Part shown: in pieces, positions 8,015 to 16,458 of the stretch
How the letters are laid out: each line of letters begins with the position of its first letter
How positions within the stretch are numbered: position 1 is the first letter of the stretch
From: Bacillota bacterium
GTDB lineage: Bacteria; Bacillota; Clostridia; Tissierellales; MES13
Length of the DNA stretch: 64,000 nt
Assembly (NCBI GenBank): GCA_009711785.1
Contig: VENA01000004.1
Span: forward strand, 29,461 to 93,460
Direction of reading: 5' to 3'
Translations under genes and position numbers: made by a program
The notes under the pieces: model-generated
The model's input: only the letters and a program-made list of their open reading frames with translations
Told to the model about the DNA's origin: nothing
Databases searched by the model: none

Positions 8015-9034
8015 ATGGAGTATTTACCAGAACGGGTCTTTTTAGAAAAAAAAGCAATGAATTATCCCTTAGGAAAAAAACTTTATGATGTTTTTACAGA
8101 AAAAGGAGTAGATACAGAAATATTAAAATCTAATAGAGTTACAAAAATTCCAGGAAAAAATCCTGTGAAAGCCTATGCAGAAGGGAAAAGATCATTAGTT
8201 GTAAGGGTTAGAAAAAATAATGAATTTCAAAGTTGTAAACCTTCTGCCCATTATCAGTTACCCCTTGTTTCAGGATGTGCAGGGAAATGTGAATACTGTT
8301 ATTTAAATACTAGGTTTGGAAATAAACCCTATACAACTGTCTATGCTAATGTAGATGAAATATTAGAAAAAACAGATAAATATATAAAAGATAGGGCGCC
8401 TGAAGTTACTTATTTTGAAGCAGCAGCGACTTCTGATCCTATACCCCTTGAAAGATATACAGGAGTATTAGCAAAAACTATAGATTTTATAGGTAAAGAA
8501 GAATATGCTAGATTAAGATTTGTTACAAAGTTTTCCGATGTAGATAGTATTTTAAATATAAAACATAATAACCATACTACAATAAGATTTAGTATAAACA
8601 CTGATTATGTTATTGATAAATATGAGCATGGAACAGATAGCTTAGATGAAAGGGTTAAAGCTTCAAAGAAAGTTTTTCAAAGCGGGTATAAATTAGGGTT
8701 TATTATAGGACCTGTAATACTTTATAAAAACTGGAAAAAAGATTATCTTAAGATGTTAAATAATCTAAAAAAGAAACTAGGTGATGAAAAAAAAGAAAAA
8801 ATATATTTTGAAGTTATATCCCATAGATTCACAAAAACGGCTAAAAATAAAATATTAGAAATATTTCCATCTACAACACTTCCTATGGATGAGGAAAAAA
8901 GAAAATTTAAATATGGACAATTTGGATATGGGAAATATGTTTATAATAAAGAGGAATTAGAAGAGATGAATAATTTTTTCAAAGATAATATAAAAGATAT
9001 TTTTCCATCAGCAGAGATTGATTATATTATTTAA
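8015..9034 (+). CDS. splB: Spore photoproduct lyase-family radical SAM protein
   Basis: The 339-residue protein aligns with SplB throughout, including the radical SAM cluster CAGKCEYC (Cys88, Cys92, Cys95), FVTKF, FSIN-DYVI and the C-terminal HRFTK block. SplB repairs the thymine dimer called spore photoproduct during germination, using a 5'-deoxyadenosyl radical. The catalytic H-atom donor Cys (Cys141 in B. subtilis, in FEAACTSD) is Ala138 here (FEAAATSD). The enzyme may use another donor or be a paralogue with a different task. The start ATG 8015 has AAGGAGG at 8001-8007. It is flanked by terminators and so is a single-gene unit. Confidence 0.85.
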   Translation: MEYLPERVFLEKKAMNYPLGKKLYDVFTEKGVDTEILKSNRVTKIPGKNPVKAYAEGKRSLVVRVRKNNEFQSCKPSAHYQLPLVSGCAGKCEYCYLNTRFGNKPYTTVYANVDEILEKTDKYIKDRAPEVTYFEAAATSDPIPLERYTGVLAKTIDFIGKEEYARLRFVTKFSDVDSILNIKHNNHTTIRFSINTDYVIDKYEHGTDSLDERVKASKKVFQSGYKLGFIIGPVILYKNWKKDYLKMLNNLKKKLGDEKKEKIYFEVISHRFTKTAKNKILEIFPSTTLPMDEEKRKFKYGQFGYGKYVYNKEELEEMNNFFKDNIKDIFPSAEIDYII

Positions 9035-9039
9035 ACTTA

Positions 9040-9066
9040 AAACAGAGATAAATCTCTGTTTTTTTA
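9040..9066 (+). terminator. Terminator after splB homologue
   Basis: AACAGAGA / TCTCTGTT stem with TAAA loop and a run of T. Confidence 0.85.
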
Positions 9067-9162
9067 TGTTGAAGCAATGAAAAATATATAGGATTAGTAT
9101 ATAATGTAATTAACCAGCTATGAACTTGATGAGTTGAGCAAATATTTAAAGGGGGGATTAAG

Positions 9163-9633
9163 TTGTTAAAGTTAAATATTCCATCATATAAAATGATAGA
9201 AATAAAAAACTTAATTTTTGATTATAATGGAACCTTAGCTAAGGATGGTTTAGTTAAAGATATAACAAAAAACAAATTAAATAAACTAAGTGAAAAAGTA
9301 AATATATATGTATTAACAGCGGATACTTTTAATAATGCTAAGAAAAATCTTAAAGATACTAATGTAAACTTACATATTATTTCAAAGGAAAATGGAACTA
9401 ATGATAAAGGAGATTTTATAAAAGAGTTAGGTAATAAGGATTCTATAGCAATAGGAAATGGAAATAATGATATAGAAATGATAAAAAATGCAGAATTAGG
9501 AATATGTATTTTAGGGGATGAGGGATGTTCTACTTTTACTATGATAAATAGTGATTTAGTAATAAAGAATATAGACGATTGTTTAAACTTGTTTATAAAT
9601 CCAAAAAGATTAATAGCAACTTTAAGAAAATAA
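9163..9633 (+). CDS. HAD-superfamily phosphatase, soluble P-type-ATPase-like
   Basis: The 156-residue single-domain protein starts at TTG 9163 behind AAAGGGGGG. Motif I is FDYNGTLAKDG (nucleophile Asp20). The general acid usually found two residues later is Asn22. Motif II is VLTAD and motif IV is GNGNNDIEMIKNAELGI, the arrangement of the stand-alone phosphorylation-domain proteins related to P-type ATPases. The substrate is unknown. The Asn at +2 is also seen in slow-turnover HAD proteins. It precedes the MFS gene by 15 bp, so the two are probably co-transcribed. Confidence 0.78.
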   Translation: MLKLNIPSYKMIEIKNLIFDYNGTLAKDGLVKDITKNKLNKLSEKVNIYVLTADTFNNAKKNLKDTNVNLHIISKENGTNDKGDFIKELGNKDSIAIGNGNNDIEMIKNAELGICILGDEGCSTFTMINSDLVIKNIDDCLNLFINPKRLIATLRK

Positions 9634-9648
9634 ATAGGGGGGCAAATT

Positions 9649-10911
9649 TTGAATAGATTGATTAAACCCTTTTCTATGTATAAAGGGTTACCTAAGGGAA
9701 TATATGCTTTATTTTTTGCAAGAATAATAAATAGTATGGGAGCATTTGTATTTCCATTTTTAACAATTTTTTTAACAAGAAATTTAGGTTTAGATGAAAA
9801 GACTGCTGGTTCCATAGTAATGATTGGAGCTTTTTTTTCTGTTCCGGGTTCTTTTTTAGGGGGTTTTTTATCAGATTATATAGGAAGAAAGAAAATTATA
9901 ATATTAGCACAAGGTTTAGCAGCACTATGTTTTGTACCCTGTGCATTTTTAGAAGATTCTATGATAATCCCTGTATTGCTTATGTCATCTAATTTCTTTG
10001 CTGGTATAGCAAGACCTGCAACTACTGCGATGACTACAGATTTAACAAACAAAGATAATAGAAAGGCAGCATTTTCTTTAATATATTTAGGAATAAATAT
10101 AGGTTTTTCTATAGGTCCATTAATTGCAGGATTTTTATATAATAATTATATTGAATTAATATTTTTAGGAGATGCTTTTACTACTTTGCTTTCGTTAATA
10201 TTTGTATATAAATATGTAGATGAAACAAAACCAACAGAAAAAGAGATTGAAGATAGTAAAGTTTCAGATAATACCCAAGAAAAGGCAGAAGAGGGATCAT
10301 TAGTAGCAGTGTTATTAAAACGGCCTAACTTAATATTCTTTGGCATCGCAAGTGTAGTTTACTCATTTGTTTTTGCACAACATGGATTTTCATTACCATT
10401 ACAAACAGAAAGTATTTTTAATAATGATTTAAGCACTGAAGTTTTTGGGACCTTAATGGCTACAAATGGTATTGTTGTAGTATTGATGACTGTTTTTTTA
10501 ATAGATTTAACAAAGAAATTAAAACCATTACTAAATATAGCAATGGCAGGTATTTTATGTGGTATAGGTTTTGGAATGATATATTATGTAAGCAGTATAA
10601 AATTACTCATACTCTCTACAGTAATTTGGACTTTAGGAGAGATATTAAATGCAACAAACACTGGTGTATATATTGCTAATCATACACCTATATCCCATAG
10701 AGGAAGATTTAATTCAATATTTCCAATAATAACTGGAGCTGGATTTGCTTTAAGTCCAAGAATAATGGGGAGTTTTATTAATTTAAATGGTATCAGGGCA
10801 GTATGGCCTTTGATATTTTGTTTATCTATGATAGGAGCATTATTAATGTTTCTTTTATATGTATGGGAAAAAACAAAAAAACAAAAGGTATATGAAAAAA
10901 AGGAGGTGTAG
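9649..10911 (+). CDS. MFS transporter (drug-efflux type)
   Basis: The 420-residue protein has about 12 membrane helices in two halves separated by a charged loop (about residues 190-220). The family signature GGFLSDYIGRKK (residues 71-82, motif A between helices 2 and 3) marks the MDR-like branch. The substrate cannot be inferred. It starts at TTG 9649 after AGGGGGG. The stop codon lies inside the stem of its own terminator. Confidence 0.85.
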   Translation: MNRLIKPFSMYKGLPKGIYALFFARIINSMGAFVFPFLTIFLTRNLGLDEKTAGSIVMIGAFFSVPGSFLGGFLSDYIGRKKIIILAQGLAALCFVPCAFLEDSMIIPVLLMSSNFFAGIARPATTAMTTDLTNKDNRKAAFSLIYLGINIGFSIGPLIAGFLYNNYIELIFLGDAFTTLLSLIFVYKYVDETKPTEKEIEDSKVSDNTQEKAEEGSLVAVLLKRPNLIFFGIASVVYSFVFAQHGFSLPLQTESIFNNDLSTEVFGTLMATNGIVVVLMTVFLIDLTKKLKPLLNIAMAGILCGIGFGMIYYVSSIKLLILSTVIWTLGEILNATNTGVYIANHTPISHRGRFNSIFPIITGAGFALSPRIMGSFINLNGIRAVWPLIFCLSMIGALLMFLLYVWEKTKKQKVYEKKEV

Positions 10912-10932
10912 AGCTTAAGCTTTACACCTTTG
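10905..10932 (+). terminator. Terminator overlapping the MFS stop codon
   Basis: A 24-base near-perfect palindrome at 10905-10928 contains the TAG stop and is followed by TTTGTT. Confidence 0.7.
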
Positions 10933-11019
10933 TTAATCATAAAAAGTATATCACAATGAAATTAAAACACACAAAAGAATATTATACACAATATAATATT
11001 ACTAATTTTAATAAATAGT

Positions 11020-11048
11020 ATGACATAATTGAATTAATGTGTTATAAT
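11020..11048 (+). promoter_or_regulatory. Predicted sigma-A promoter of ppsA
   Basis: ATGACA (11020-11025) and TATAAT (11043-11048) are separated by exactly 17 bp. An 11-bp direct repeat (ATGACATAATT) covers the -35 at 11020-11030 and recurs at 11054-11064 just downstream of the expected start site. It could be a paired regulator site. Confidence 0.65.
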
Positions 11049-11082
11049 AATCCATGACATAATTTTTTAGGAGGTCGGTGTT

Positions 11083-13419
11083 ATGAAAAATATATTGTGG
11101 TTTAATGAAATTGATAAAGAAGATATATCCTTAGTAGGAGGTAAGGGGGCAAATTTAGGTGAATTAACTCAAAAAGGAGTGAATGTACCACCGGGATTTT
11201 GCGTTACAGCTTCTGCATATGATAATTTTATAAAAATAACGAACCTAAAAGAAAAAATCGAAACTATTTTGAATAATATTGATATCGAGGATAATGAAAA
11301 CTTAACAAATGGAAGTAAAAAAATAAGAAAACTTATTACAGATTTAGAAATACCAAAGGATATAAAAGAAGATATAGTTAATTCATATAAAGATTTTAGT
11401 GAAAAAGTAAATGTTAAAAATCCTGATGTAGCTATTAGAAGTTCAGCTACTGCAGAGGATTTACCTGATGCTTCTTTTGCAGGACAACAGGATACTTACT
11501 TAGAAATAAGTGGAATAGAGGAAGTTTTAAATTATGTAAAAAAATGTTGGGCTTCTTTATGGACATCAAGAGCTATTTATTATAGGGAAAATAAAGGTTT
11601 TGACCATTTAGATGTAAGTTTGAGTGTTGTTGTTCAAAAGATGGTTAATAGTAAAAAATCAGGTGTAATGTTTACAGCAAACCCAATAAATAACAGTAAG
11701 AAACAATTAATGATAAATGCTAGTTGGGGTTTAGGAGAAGCAGTTGTTTCTGGTATAGTAACACCGGATGAATATATAGTTAATAAAGATGATAAAAATA
11801 TTTCTGAAAAAAATATTGCAGATAAAAACGTAATGATAGTAAAAAAAGAAAATGGGCAAGGAACAGTAGAAATAGATGTAAAGGAATACTTAGGTTATGA
11901 AAAAGTCGCTGAAGAATGTTTAGATGATTTAGAATTAAATAAGTTAGTTAAGGATGCTTTATTAATTGAAGAATTATATAAATCACCTCAAGACATTGAA
12001 TGGGCGCTAGATATGGATACTGGCGAGTTATATATATTACAATCAAGACCAATAACTACCTTAAAGGAGGAAGAAGAAGTGACTATGAATGAGGAAAATG
12101 TTGAATTGAAAGTATTAGCTAAGGGTCTAGCTGCTGCACCTGGTATATCAACAGGAAAAGTAATTAAAATTAATGATGTGGATGAAATATCTAGAGTTGA
12201 AAAGGGAGATATTTTAGTAACAGTTATGACTAATCCAGACATGGTACCGGCTATGAGAAAGGCTTCAGCTGTTGTTACTGACGAAGGAGGTAGAACTTGC
12301 CATGCTGCTATAGTATCAAGGGAATTAGGAGTACCTTGTATAGTAGGAGCTAAGGATTGTAATACATCTGTTAAGGATGGAGATGTAATAACTGTCGATG
12401 CTACTAGAGGAATTGTTTATGAGGGGAAAGTATTACAAGAAGATGATGATTCTGATAAAGAAAGTAATTTAAGTGTAAATGAAGAAATATTAAATCAGTT
12501 AGCTCCAATTACAGGAACAAAGATATATATGAATCTAGGAGAACCTTCTATTATTAAAAAATATAAAAACTTACCCTTTGATGGAATAGGTCTTATGAGG
12601 ACTGAGCTTATATTTAGTAATTTAGTAGGAGCACATCCTTTATACTTACTTAAACAAGGAAGAGAAAAAGAGTTTATTAATAAAATGGCACAGGGAGTAA
12701 CTAAAGTTGCTCAACAAGTTTATCCAAAACCTATAGTTGTTAGATTAAGTGATTTTAGAACAAATGAATTTAGAGGTCTAGAAGGTGGAGAAGAGGTTGA
12801 GCCTATAGAAAGCAATCCAATGATAGGTTGGAGAGGTGTATCAAGATATGTATCAAAGGATTATGAAGAAGGCTTTAGACTAGAATGTAGAGCTATTAAG
12901 AAAGTAAGAGAAGACTATGGTTTAGTAAATGTTTGGGTTATGCTTCCATTTGTAAGAACAACTTGGGAATTAAAACAAGTAAAAGAAATAATGGCATCTG
13001 AAGGATTAGTACAAAGTAATAATTTCAAAATCTGGATAATGGCAGAAGTTCCTTCAGTTGTATTTCAAGCAGAAGAGTTTGCTCAATTAGTAGATGGTTT
13101 TAGTATAGGCAGTAATGATTTAACTCAATTAATTTTAGGTGCAGACAGAGATTCTGGTATTCTTAATAGTATGGGTTATTTTGATGAGAGAAATCCAGCT
13201 GTTAAAAAGGCAATATCAACATTAATAAAAGCAGCGCACAAATATGATAAAACCATATCTATTTGTGGGCAAGGACCTTCTTTATATCCTGAATTTGCTG
13301 AGTTTTTAGTAAAAGAAGGAATAGATAGTATGAGTATTAATCCTGATACCGTAGCATATACAAGAAAATTAGTAGCATCTGTTGAACAAAAGATACTTTT
13401 AAATAAATTAAGAGGATAA
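11083..13419 (+). CDS. ppsA: Phosphoenolpyruvate synthase
   Basis: The 778-residue enzyme converts pyruvate, ATP and water to PEP, AMP and phosphate, the first step of gluconeogenesis from pyruvate. An N-terminal ATP-grasp domain (GGKGANLGEL, AIRSSATAEDLPDASFAGQQ, about residues 1-325) is followed by the swivelling phosphohistidine domain with TCHAAIVSRELGVP (His407). The C-terminal TIM-barrel PEP domain has GLMRTEL, GSNDLTQLILGADRDS and the catalytic Cys728 in ICGQGPS. The length fits PpsA (about 790). It starts at ATG 11083 with TAGGAGG and has its own promoter and terminator. It is distinct from the dikinase at 42921. Confidence 0.93.
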   Translation: MKNILWFNEIDKEDISLVGGKGANLGELTQKGVNVPPGFCVTASAYDNFIKITNLKEKIETILNNIDIEDNENLTNGSKKIRKLITDLEIPKDIKEDIVNSYKDFSEKVNVKNPDVAIRSSATAEDLPDASFAGQQDTYLEISGIEEVLNYVKKCWASLWTSRAIYYRENKGFDHLDVSLSVVVQKMVNSKKSGVMFTANPINNSKKQLMINASWGLGEAVVSGIVTPDEYIVNKDDKNISEKNIADKNVMIVKKENGQGTVEIDVKEYLGYEKVAEECLDDLELNKLVKDALLIEELYKSPQDIEWALDMDTGELYILQSRPITTLKEEEEVTMNEENVELKVLAKGLAAAPGISTGKVIKINDVDEISRVEKGDILVTVMTNPDMVPAMRKASAVVTDEGGRTCHAAIVSRELGVPCIVGAKDCNTSVKDGDVITVDATRGIVYEGKVLQEDDDSDKESNLSVNEEILNQLAPITGTKIYMNLGEPSIIKKYKNLPFDGIGLMRTELIFSNLVGAHPLYLLKQGREKEFINKMAQGVTKVAQQVYPKPIVVRLSDFRTNEFRGLEGGEEVEPIESNPMIGWRGVSRYVSKDYEEGFRLECRAIKKVREDYGLVNVWVMLPFVRTTWELKQVKEIMASEGLVQSNNFKIWIMAEVPSVVFQAEEFAQLVDGFSIGSNDLTQLILGADRDSGILNSMGYFDERNPAVKKAISTLIKAAHKYDKTISICGQGPSLYPEFAEFLVKEGIDSMSINPDTVAYTRKLVASVEQKILLNKLRG

Positions 13420-13420
13420 T

Positions 13421-13446
13421 AAAAGCGGCCTAAGGGCCGCTTTAAT
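13421..13446. terminator. Bidirectional terminator between ppsA and metQ
   Basis: AAAGCGGCC / GGCCGCTTT, GC-rich stem between convergent genes, with short A and T runs on either side. It overlaps the metQ stop region. Confidence 0.8.
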
Positions 13447-14239
13447 AAGCTGTTACAACTCCACCATCGTAGTTTTCTAAAATATAATTTTTAACTTTTT
13501 CAGATTGTAATGCATCAATTAATGCCTGAACTTTTTCATTGTCTTTGTTACTTTTGTGAACAGCTATTATATTAGCATATGGAGACTCACTACCTTCTAA
13601 TAAAATAGCATCATCAGTAGGTATTAAATCAGCTTCTAAAGCATAATTACCATTAATAACCGATGCGTCTACATCTCCTAGTGCTCTTGGTAACTGTGCA
13701 GATTCTAGAGGTTTAAATTTTAGATTTTTAGGATTTTTTATAATGTCCTTTTCAGTAGCATTTAATCCTGCACCTTCTTTTAATTTAATAAGTCCCTCAT
13801 TTTCTAGTAATATAAGAGCCCTTCCTCCGTTTGTTGGATCATTTGGAATTGCAATAACAGAACCTTCTTTTAATTCATCAATAGAATTAAATTCTTTAGA
13901 ATAAACTCCTAAAGGCTCTACATGTATTTTTCCTACAGAAACTAAATTTAAGTCATGTTCGTTAGAAAAATTATCTAAATAAGGTTTATGTTGAAAGAAA
14001 TTAGCATCAATTTCACCTTCATCTAAGGCTAAATTTGGCTTTACATAATCAGTAAATTCTATTATTTCTAATTCTATCCCTTGATCTTTAAGGTTTTCTT
14101 TAACTAAATTTAATAATTCACCATGGGGTACAGGAGATGCCCCTACCTTTAAAACATTATTATTTGCATCAGAACTACAAGCGCTTAATAATACAATACT
14201 TAAAACAATGATTGATAATATACTAGTTATTTTTTTCAT
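13442..14239 (-). CDS. metQ: Methionine ABC transporter substrate-binding lipoprotein
   Basis: The 265-residue protein is of the NlpA/MetQ family. The signal peptide ends in a lipobox, LLSAC, with the lipidated Cys21. Family blocks include VGASPVPHGE, the EFTDYVKPN region, DANFFQHKPYL and IPNDPTNGGRAL. It captures D/L-methionine outside the membrane and delivers it to MetNI. It is the third gene of metN-metI-metQ, 12 bp after metI, under the SAM-I riboswitch upstream of metN. Confidence 0.93.
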   Translation of the reverse strand: MKKITSILSIIVLSIVLLSACSSDANNNVLKVGASPVPHGELLNLVKENLKDQGIELEIIEFTDYVKPNLALDEGEIDANFFQHKPYLDNFSNEHDLNLVSVGKIHVEPLGVYSKEFNSIDELKEGSVIAIPNDPTNGGRALILLENEGLIKLKEGAGLNATEKDIIKNPKNLKFKPLESAQLPRALGDVDASVINGNYALEADLIPTDDAILLEGSESPYANIIAVHKSNKDNEKVQALIDALQSEKVKNYILENYDGGVVTAY

Positions 14240-14251
14240 ATTTAATACCTC

Positions 14252-14899
14252 CTAATTTTTATTAACTGCTTTTGATAATTTGTTTCCGATAAATTGAATA
14301 GATTGTACAATAATAATTATAAGTATTACAGATGACATCATTATATCTGTTTGGAATCTATAAAAACCATATCTAATGGCTAAGTCTCCTAGACCACCTC
14401 CTCCAATGGCGCCTGCCATAGCAGAAAAGCCAACTAAATTTATCATAGTTAAAGTAATTCCAAGTACTATAGAGGGCATTGCTTCTGGAATTAAAACTTT
14501 TAGTATTATGTCAATAGGTTTTGCTCCCATTGATATAACTGATTCTATTACTCCTTTATCTACTTCTTTAATAGAATTTTCAATTATTCTAGCAACAAAG
14601 GGAGAAGCTGCCACAGAAAGAGGAACTATGCTTGCAGTTGTACCTATGGTGCTACCTACAATTATCCTTGATAGTGGGAATACTAAAATCATTAAAATAA
14701 TAAATGGAAATGAACGACTAACATTTATTATTGTTTCTAGAATCCAATTTAGTTTTGGTTTTTCCCATATACCATTTTTTTCTGTTATTACTACTAAAAT
14801 CCCTAAGGGAAGTCCTATAATAACTGAGAAAAAAGTTGAGAATATAACCATATAAATTGTTTCTAATAATGAGGGTAATAATAGTGATAATAAACTAAT
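14252..14899 (-). CDS. metI: Methionine ABC transporter permease, ATT start
   Basis: MetI is the membrane-spanning subunit of the methionine importer. The first in-frame ATG (14851) would remove the conserved LLPSLLETIYM N-terminus that precedes helix 1. The frame extends upstream to an in-frame stop with no ATG, GTG or TTG. The best start is ATT at 14899-14897, 10 bases after GGAG (14913-14910), and it overlaps the metN stop. This gives 215 residues, the family's usual length of about 217-222. Five hydrophobic helices and the EAA loop (GAKPIDIILKVLIPEAMPSI) are present. Confidence 0.9.
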   Translation of the reverse strand: MSLLSLLLPSLLETIYMVIFSTFFSVIIGLPLGILVVITEKNGIWEKPKLNWILETIINVSRSFPFIILMILVFPLSRIIVGSTIGTTASIVPLSVAASPFVARIIENSIKEVDKGVIESVISMGAKPIDIILKVLIPEAMPSIVLGITLTMINLVGFSAMAGAIGGGGLGDLAIRYGFYRFQTDIMMSSVILIIIIVQSIQFIGNKLSKAVNKN

Positions 14900-15902
14900 T
14901 TTTAATCAACTCCAATCTTATATTTTTATCTTTTATCCAATTCTTAGCTTTATTAATGTCATCTTCATCACCTAAAAATTCTACTATCAATGTACCTACA
15001 GAATTAGACATTAACTCATCAATATTACCGGATAAAATATTTACATAGATATTAAATTTTTTAATGATTTCTGATATAACAGGTTCTTTTGATACTTCTC
15101 CTATAAATTTAAGTTTATAAACTTTTCTTTTTTCAAGGTTACTTAATTTTATATAATTTAAGTCTTTATTACTTTTATTAATAAAGGATTTAGAAGTTTC
15201 TGTTTTTGGGTTAGTAAAAACTTCAGTAACTGTATCTAGTTCAATTATTTTTCCATTTTCCATTATCGCAACTCTATTACATATCTCTTTTATTACTTCC
15301 ATTTCGTGGGTTATAAGTACTATTGTAAGATCAAGCTTTTTTTGGATATCTTTTAAAAGAGTTAATATTTTTTTAGTTGTTTTAGGATCTAATGATGAAG
15401 TAGCCTCATCACATAAAAGTATATTAGGATTATTAGCTAAAGCTCTTGCTATGGCTACTCTTTGTTTTTGCCCTCCACTTAATTGACTAGGATAAGTATT
15501 TTTTTTATCTTTCAAATTAACTAAATCTAATAATTCATTGACTCTTTTTTCTATATACTCTTTATCAAGCTTTTGTAATCTTAAAGGAAATGCAATATTT
15601 TCAAAAACTGTTTTAGAGTTTAATAAATTGAAACTTTGAAATATCATTCCTATATTTTTTCTTAAACCTCTTAATTCCTTTTTATTAAAATTTAAAATAT
15701 TTTCACCATTTATATTGATATGGCCCTTTGTTGGTTCTTCTAACCTATTTATAGTTCTTATTAACGTTGATTTACCTGCACCACTTAGACCAATAACTCC
15801 AAAAATTTCATTTTCTTTGATTTCTAGATTAATATCATCTAAGGCTTTAAATTTCTTATCATTATTTTCATAGAACTTATAAACATTATTAATAGATATC
15901 AT
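14895..15902 (-). CDS. metN: Methionine ABC transporter ATPase
   Basis: The 335-residue ATP-binding subunit of MetNIQ has Walker A GLSGAGKS (about residue 38), the Q-loop in MIFQSFNLL, the signature LSGGQKQRVAIARAL and Walker B ILLCDEATSSLD. The C-terminal NIL/ACT-like domain (about residues 255-335) is the methionine-sensing domain that mediates transinhibition in MetN. It is the first gene of the operon. Its TAG stop overlaps the proposed ATT start of metI, implying translational coupling. Confidence 0.95.
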   Translation of the reverse strand: MISINNVYKFYENNDKKFKALDDINLEIKENEIFGVIGLSGAGKSTLIRTINRLEEPTKGHININGENILNFNKKELRGLRKNIGMIFQSFNLLNSKTVFENIAFPLRLQKLDKEYIEKRVNELLDLVNLKDKKNTYPSQLSGGQKQRVAIARALANNPNILLCDEATSSLDPKTTKKILTLLKDIQKKLDLTIVLITHEMEVIKEICNRVAIMENGKIIELDTVTEVFTNPKTETSKSFINKSNKDLNYIKLSNLEKRKVYKLKFIGEVSKEPVISEIIKKFNIYVNILSGNIDELMSNSVGTLIVEFLGDEDDINKAKNWIKDKNIRLELIKN

Positions 15903-15952
15903 GACTTCACTCCTTTAATTGATTATCACACTAAAACATTTAAGACATAAGA

Positions 15953-16010
15953 AAACCCCTGAAAGGGGTTTTTTATACAAAAAAACCTCTTTCCAAAAGA
16001 AAGAGGTCTA
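15953..16010 (-). terminator. Two tandem terminators downstream of the SAM-I aptamer
   Basis: On the minus strand, an ACCTCTTTC / GAAAGAGGT hairpin with a T7 run (about 15979-16010) is the expression platform that terminates when SAM is bound. A second hairpin, AAAACCCC / GGGGTTTT (15953-15976), lies between it and metN and may act as backup. Confidence 0.8.
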
Positions 16011-16023
16011 ATAACTAGATTTC

Positions 16024-16130
16024 CCCTCTCATCTTTCGGTAAATACCGCTGGAATTAGCACCTTGTGTTTAAAAACACCGGTTGCCGGGCTTCATCGGGC
16101 CAGATCCCTCCGCCTCTCTTGATAAGAGTT
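16024..16130 (-). promoter_or_regulatory. SAM-I (S-box) riboswitch controlling metNIQ
   Basis: Read on the minus strand this has the classical S-box core. The P1 strand CTCTTATC (complement of 16121-16128) leads into AGAGGCGGAGGGA and then GATGAAGCCCGGCAACC. GGTGCTAATTCCAGC follows, and AAAGATGAGAG closes P1 (complement of 16026-16036). It binds S-adenosylmethionine and turns off transcription through the adjacent terminator, so methionine uptake is high only when SAM is low. Confidence 0.96.
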
Positions 16131-16149
16131 ATTATTCGATTTGATATTC

Positions 16150-16178
16150 ATTAAAACATATATATTAATCTTTGTCAA
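16150..16178 (-). promoter_or_regulatory. Predicted sigma-A promoter of the metNIQ transcript
   Basis: On the minus strand TTGACA (16178-16173) is followed after 17 bp by TTTAAT (16155-16150). The expected start lies about 10 bases before the S-box P1 stem. Confidence 0.8.
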
Positions 16179-16194
16179 CAAGTTTTTTTGTTTA

Positions 16195-16223
16195 TTGACA
16201 AAATTAATTTAGTTAACTATAAT
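16195..16223 (+). promoter_or_regulatory. Predicted sigma-A promoter of the cobalamin operon
   Basis: A perfect consensus pair: TTGACA at 16195-16200, 17-bp spacer, TATAAT at 16218-16223. The start would fall about 15 bases before the B12 riboswitch P1 stem. It is divergent from the met promoter, with 16 bp between the two -35 boxes. Confidence 0.88.
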
Positions 16224-16245
16224 GGACTTAAATAACAATTTAATA

Positions 16246-16402
16246 TACTTTAAGGTTCTTTTAAAGCTAAGAGGGAAAAAGGTGAAAGTCCTTTGCAGCC
16301 CCCGCTACTGTAAATAGTGATGAAATCTTCTTAAACCACTGGAAAACTGGGAAGGAGAAGAAAGTAAGATGACCTATAAGCCAGGAGACCTGCCTTAAAG
16401 TA
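16246..16402 (+). promoter_or_regulatory. Cobalamin (adenosylcobalamin) riboswitch
   Basis: The closing stem TACTTTAAGG (16246-16255) pairs perfectly with CCTTAAAGTA (16393-16402). Inside are the B12-element consensus blocks: GGGAAAAAGGTGAAAGTCC, GCAGCCCCCGCTACTGTA, and GACCTATAAGCCAGGAGACC (the B12 box region) near the 3' side. Ligand binding should promote the terminator at 16459-16489 and shut off the cob/btu genes. Confidence 0.96.
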
Positions 16403-16458
16403 CGTTTCTATAACTTCGGAGGGAAGTGTATAGTTCTTGAATTTAATTTTTTGAGAAT

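Noticed and set aside
9222..9815. A 197-codon minus-strand frame opposite the HAD and MFS genes
   Set aside because: It lies wholly antisense to two well-supported genes, has a low-complexity hydrophobic translation and no matching ribosome-binding site.
14376..14855. A 159-codon plus-strand frame
   Set aside because: Antisense shadow of metI; no family resemblance.
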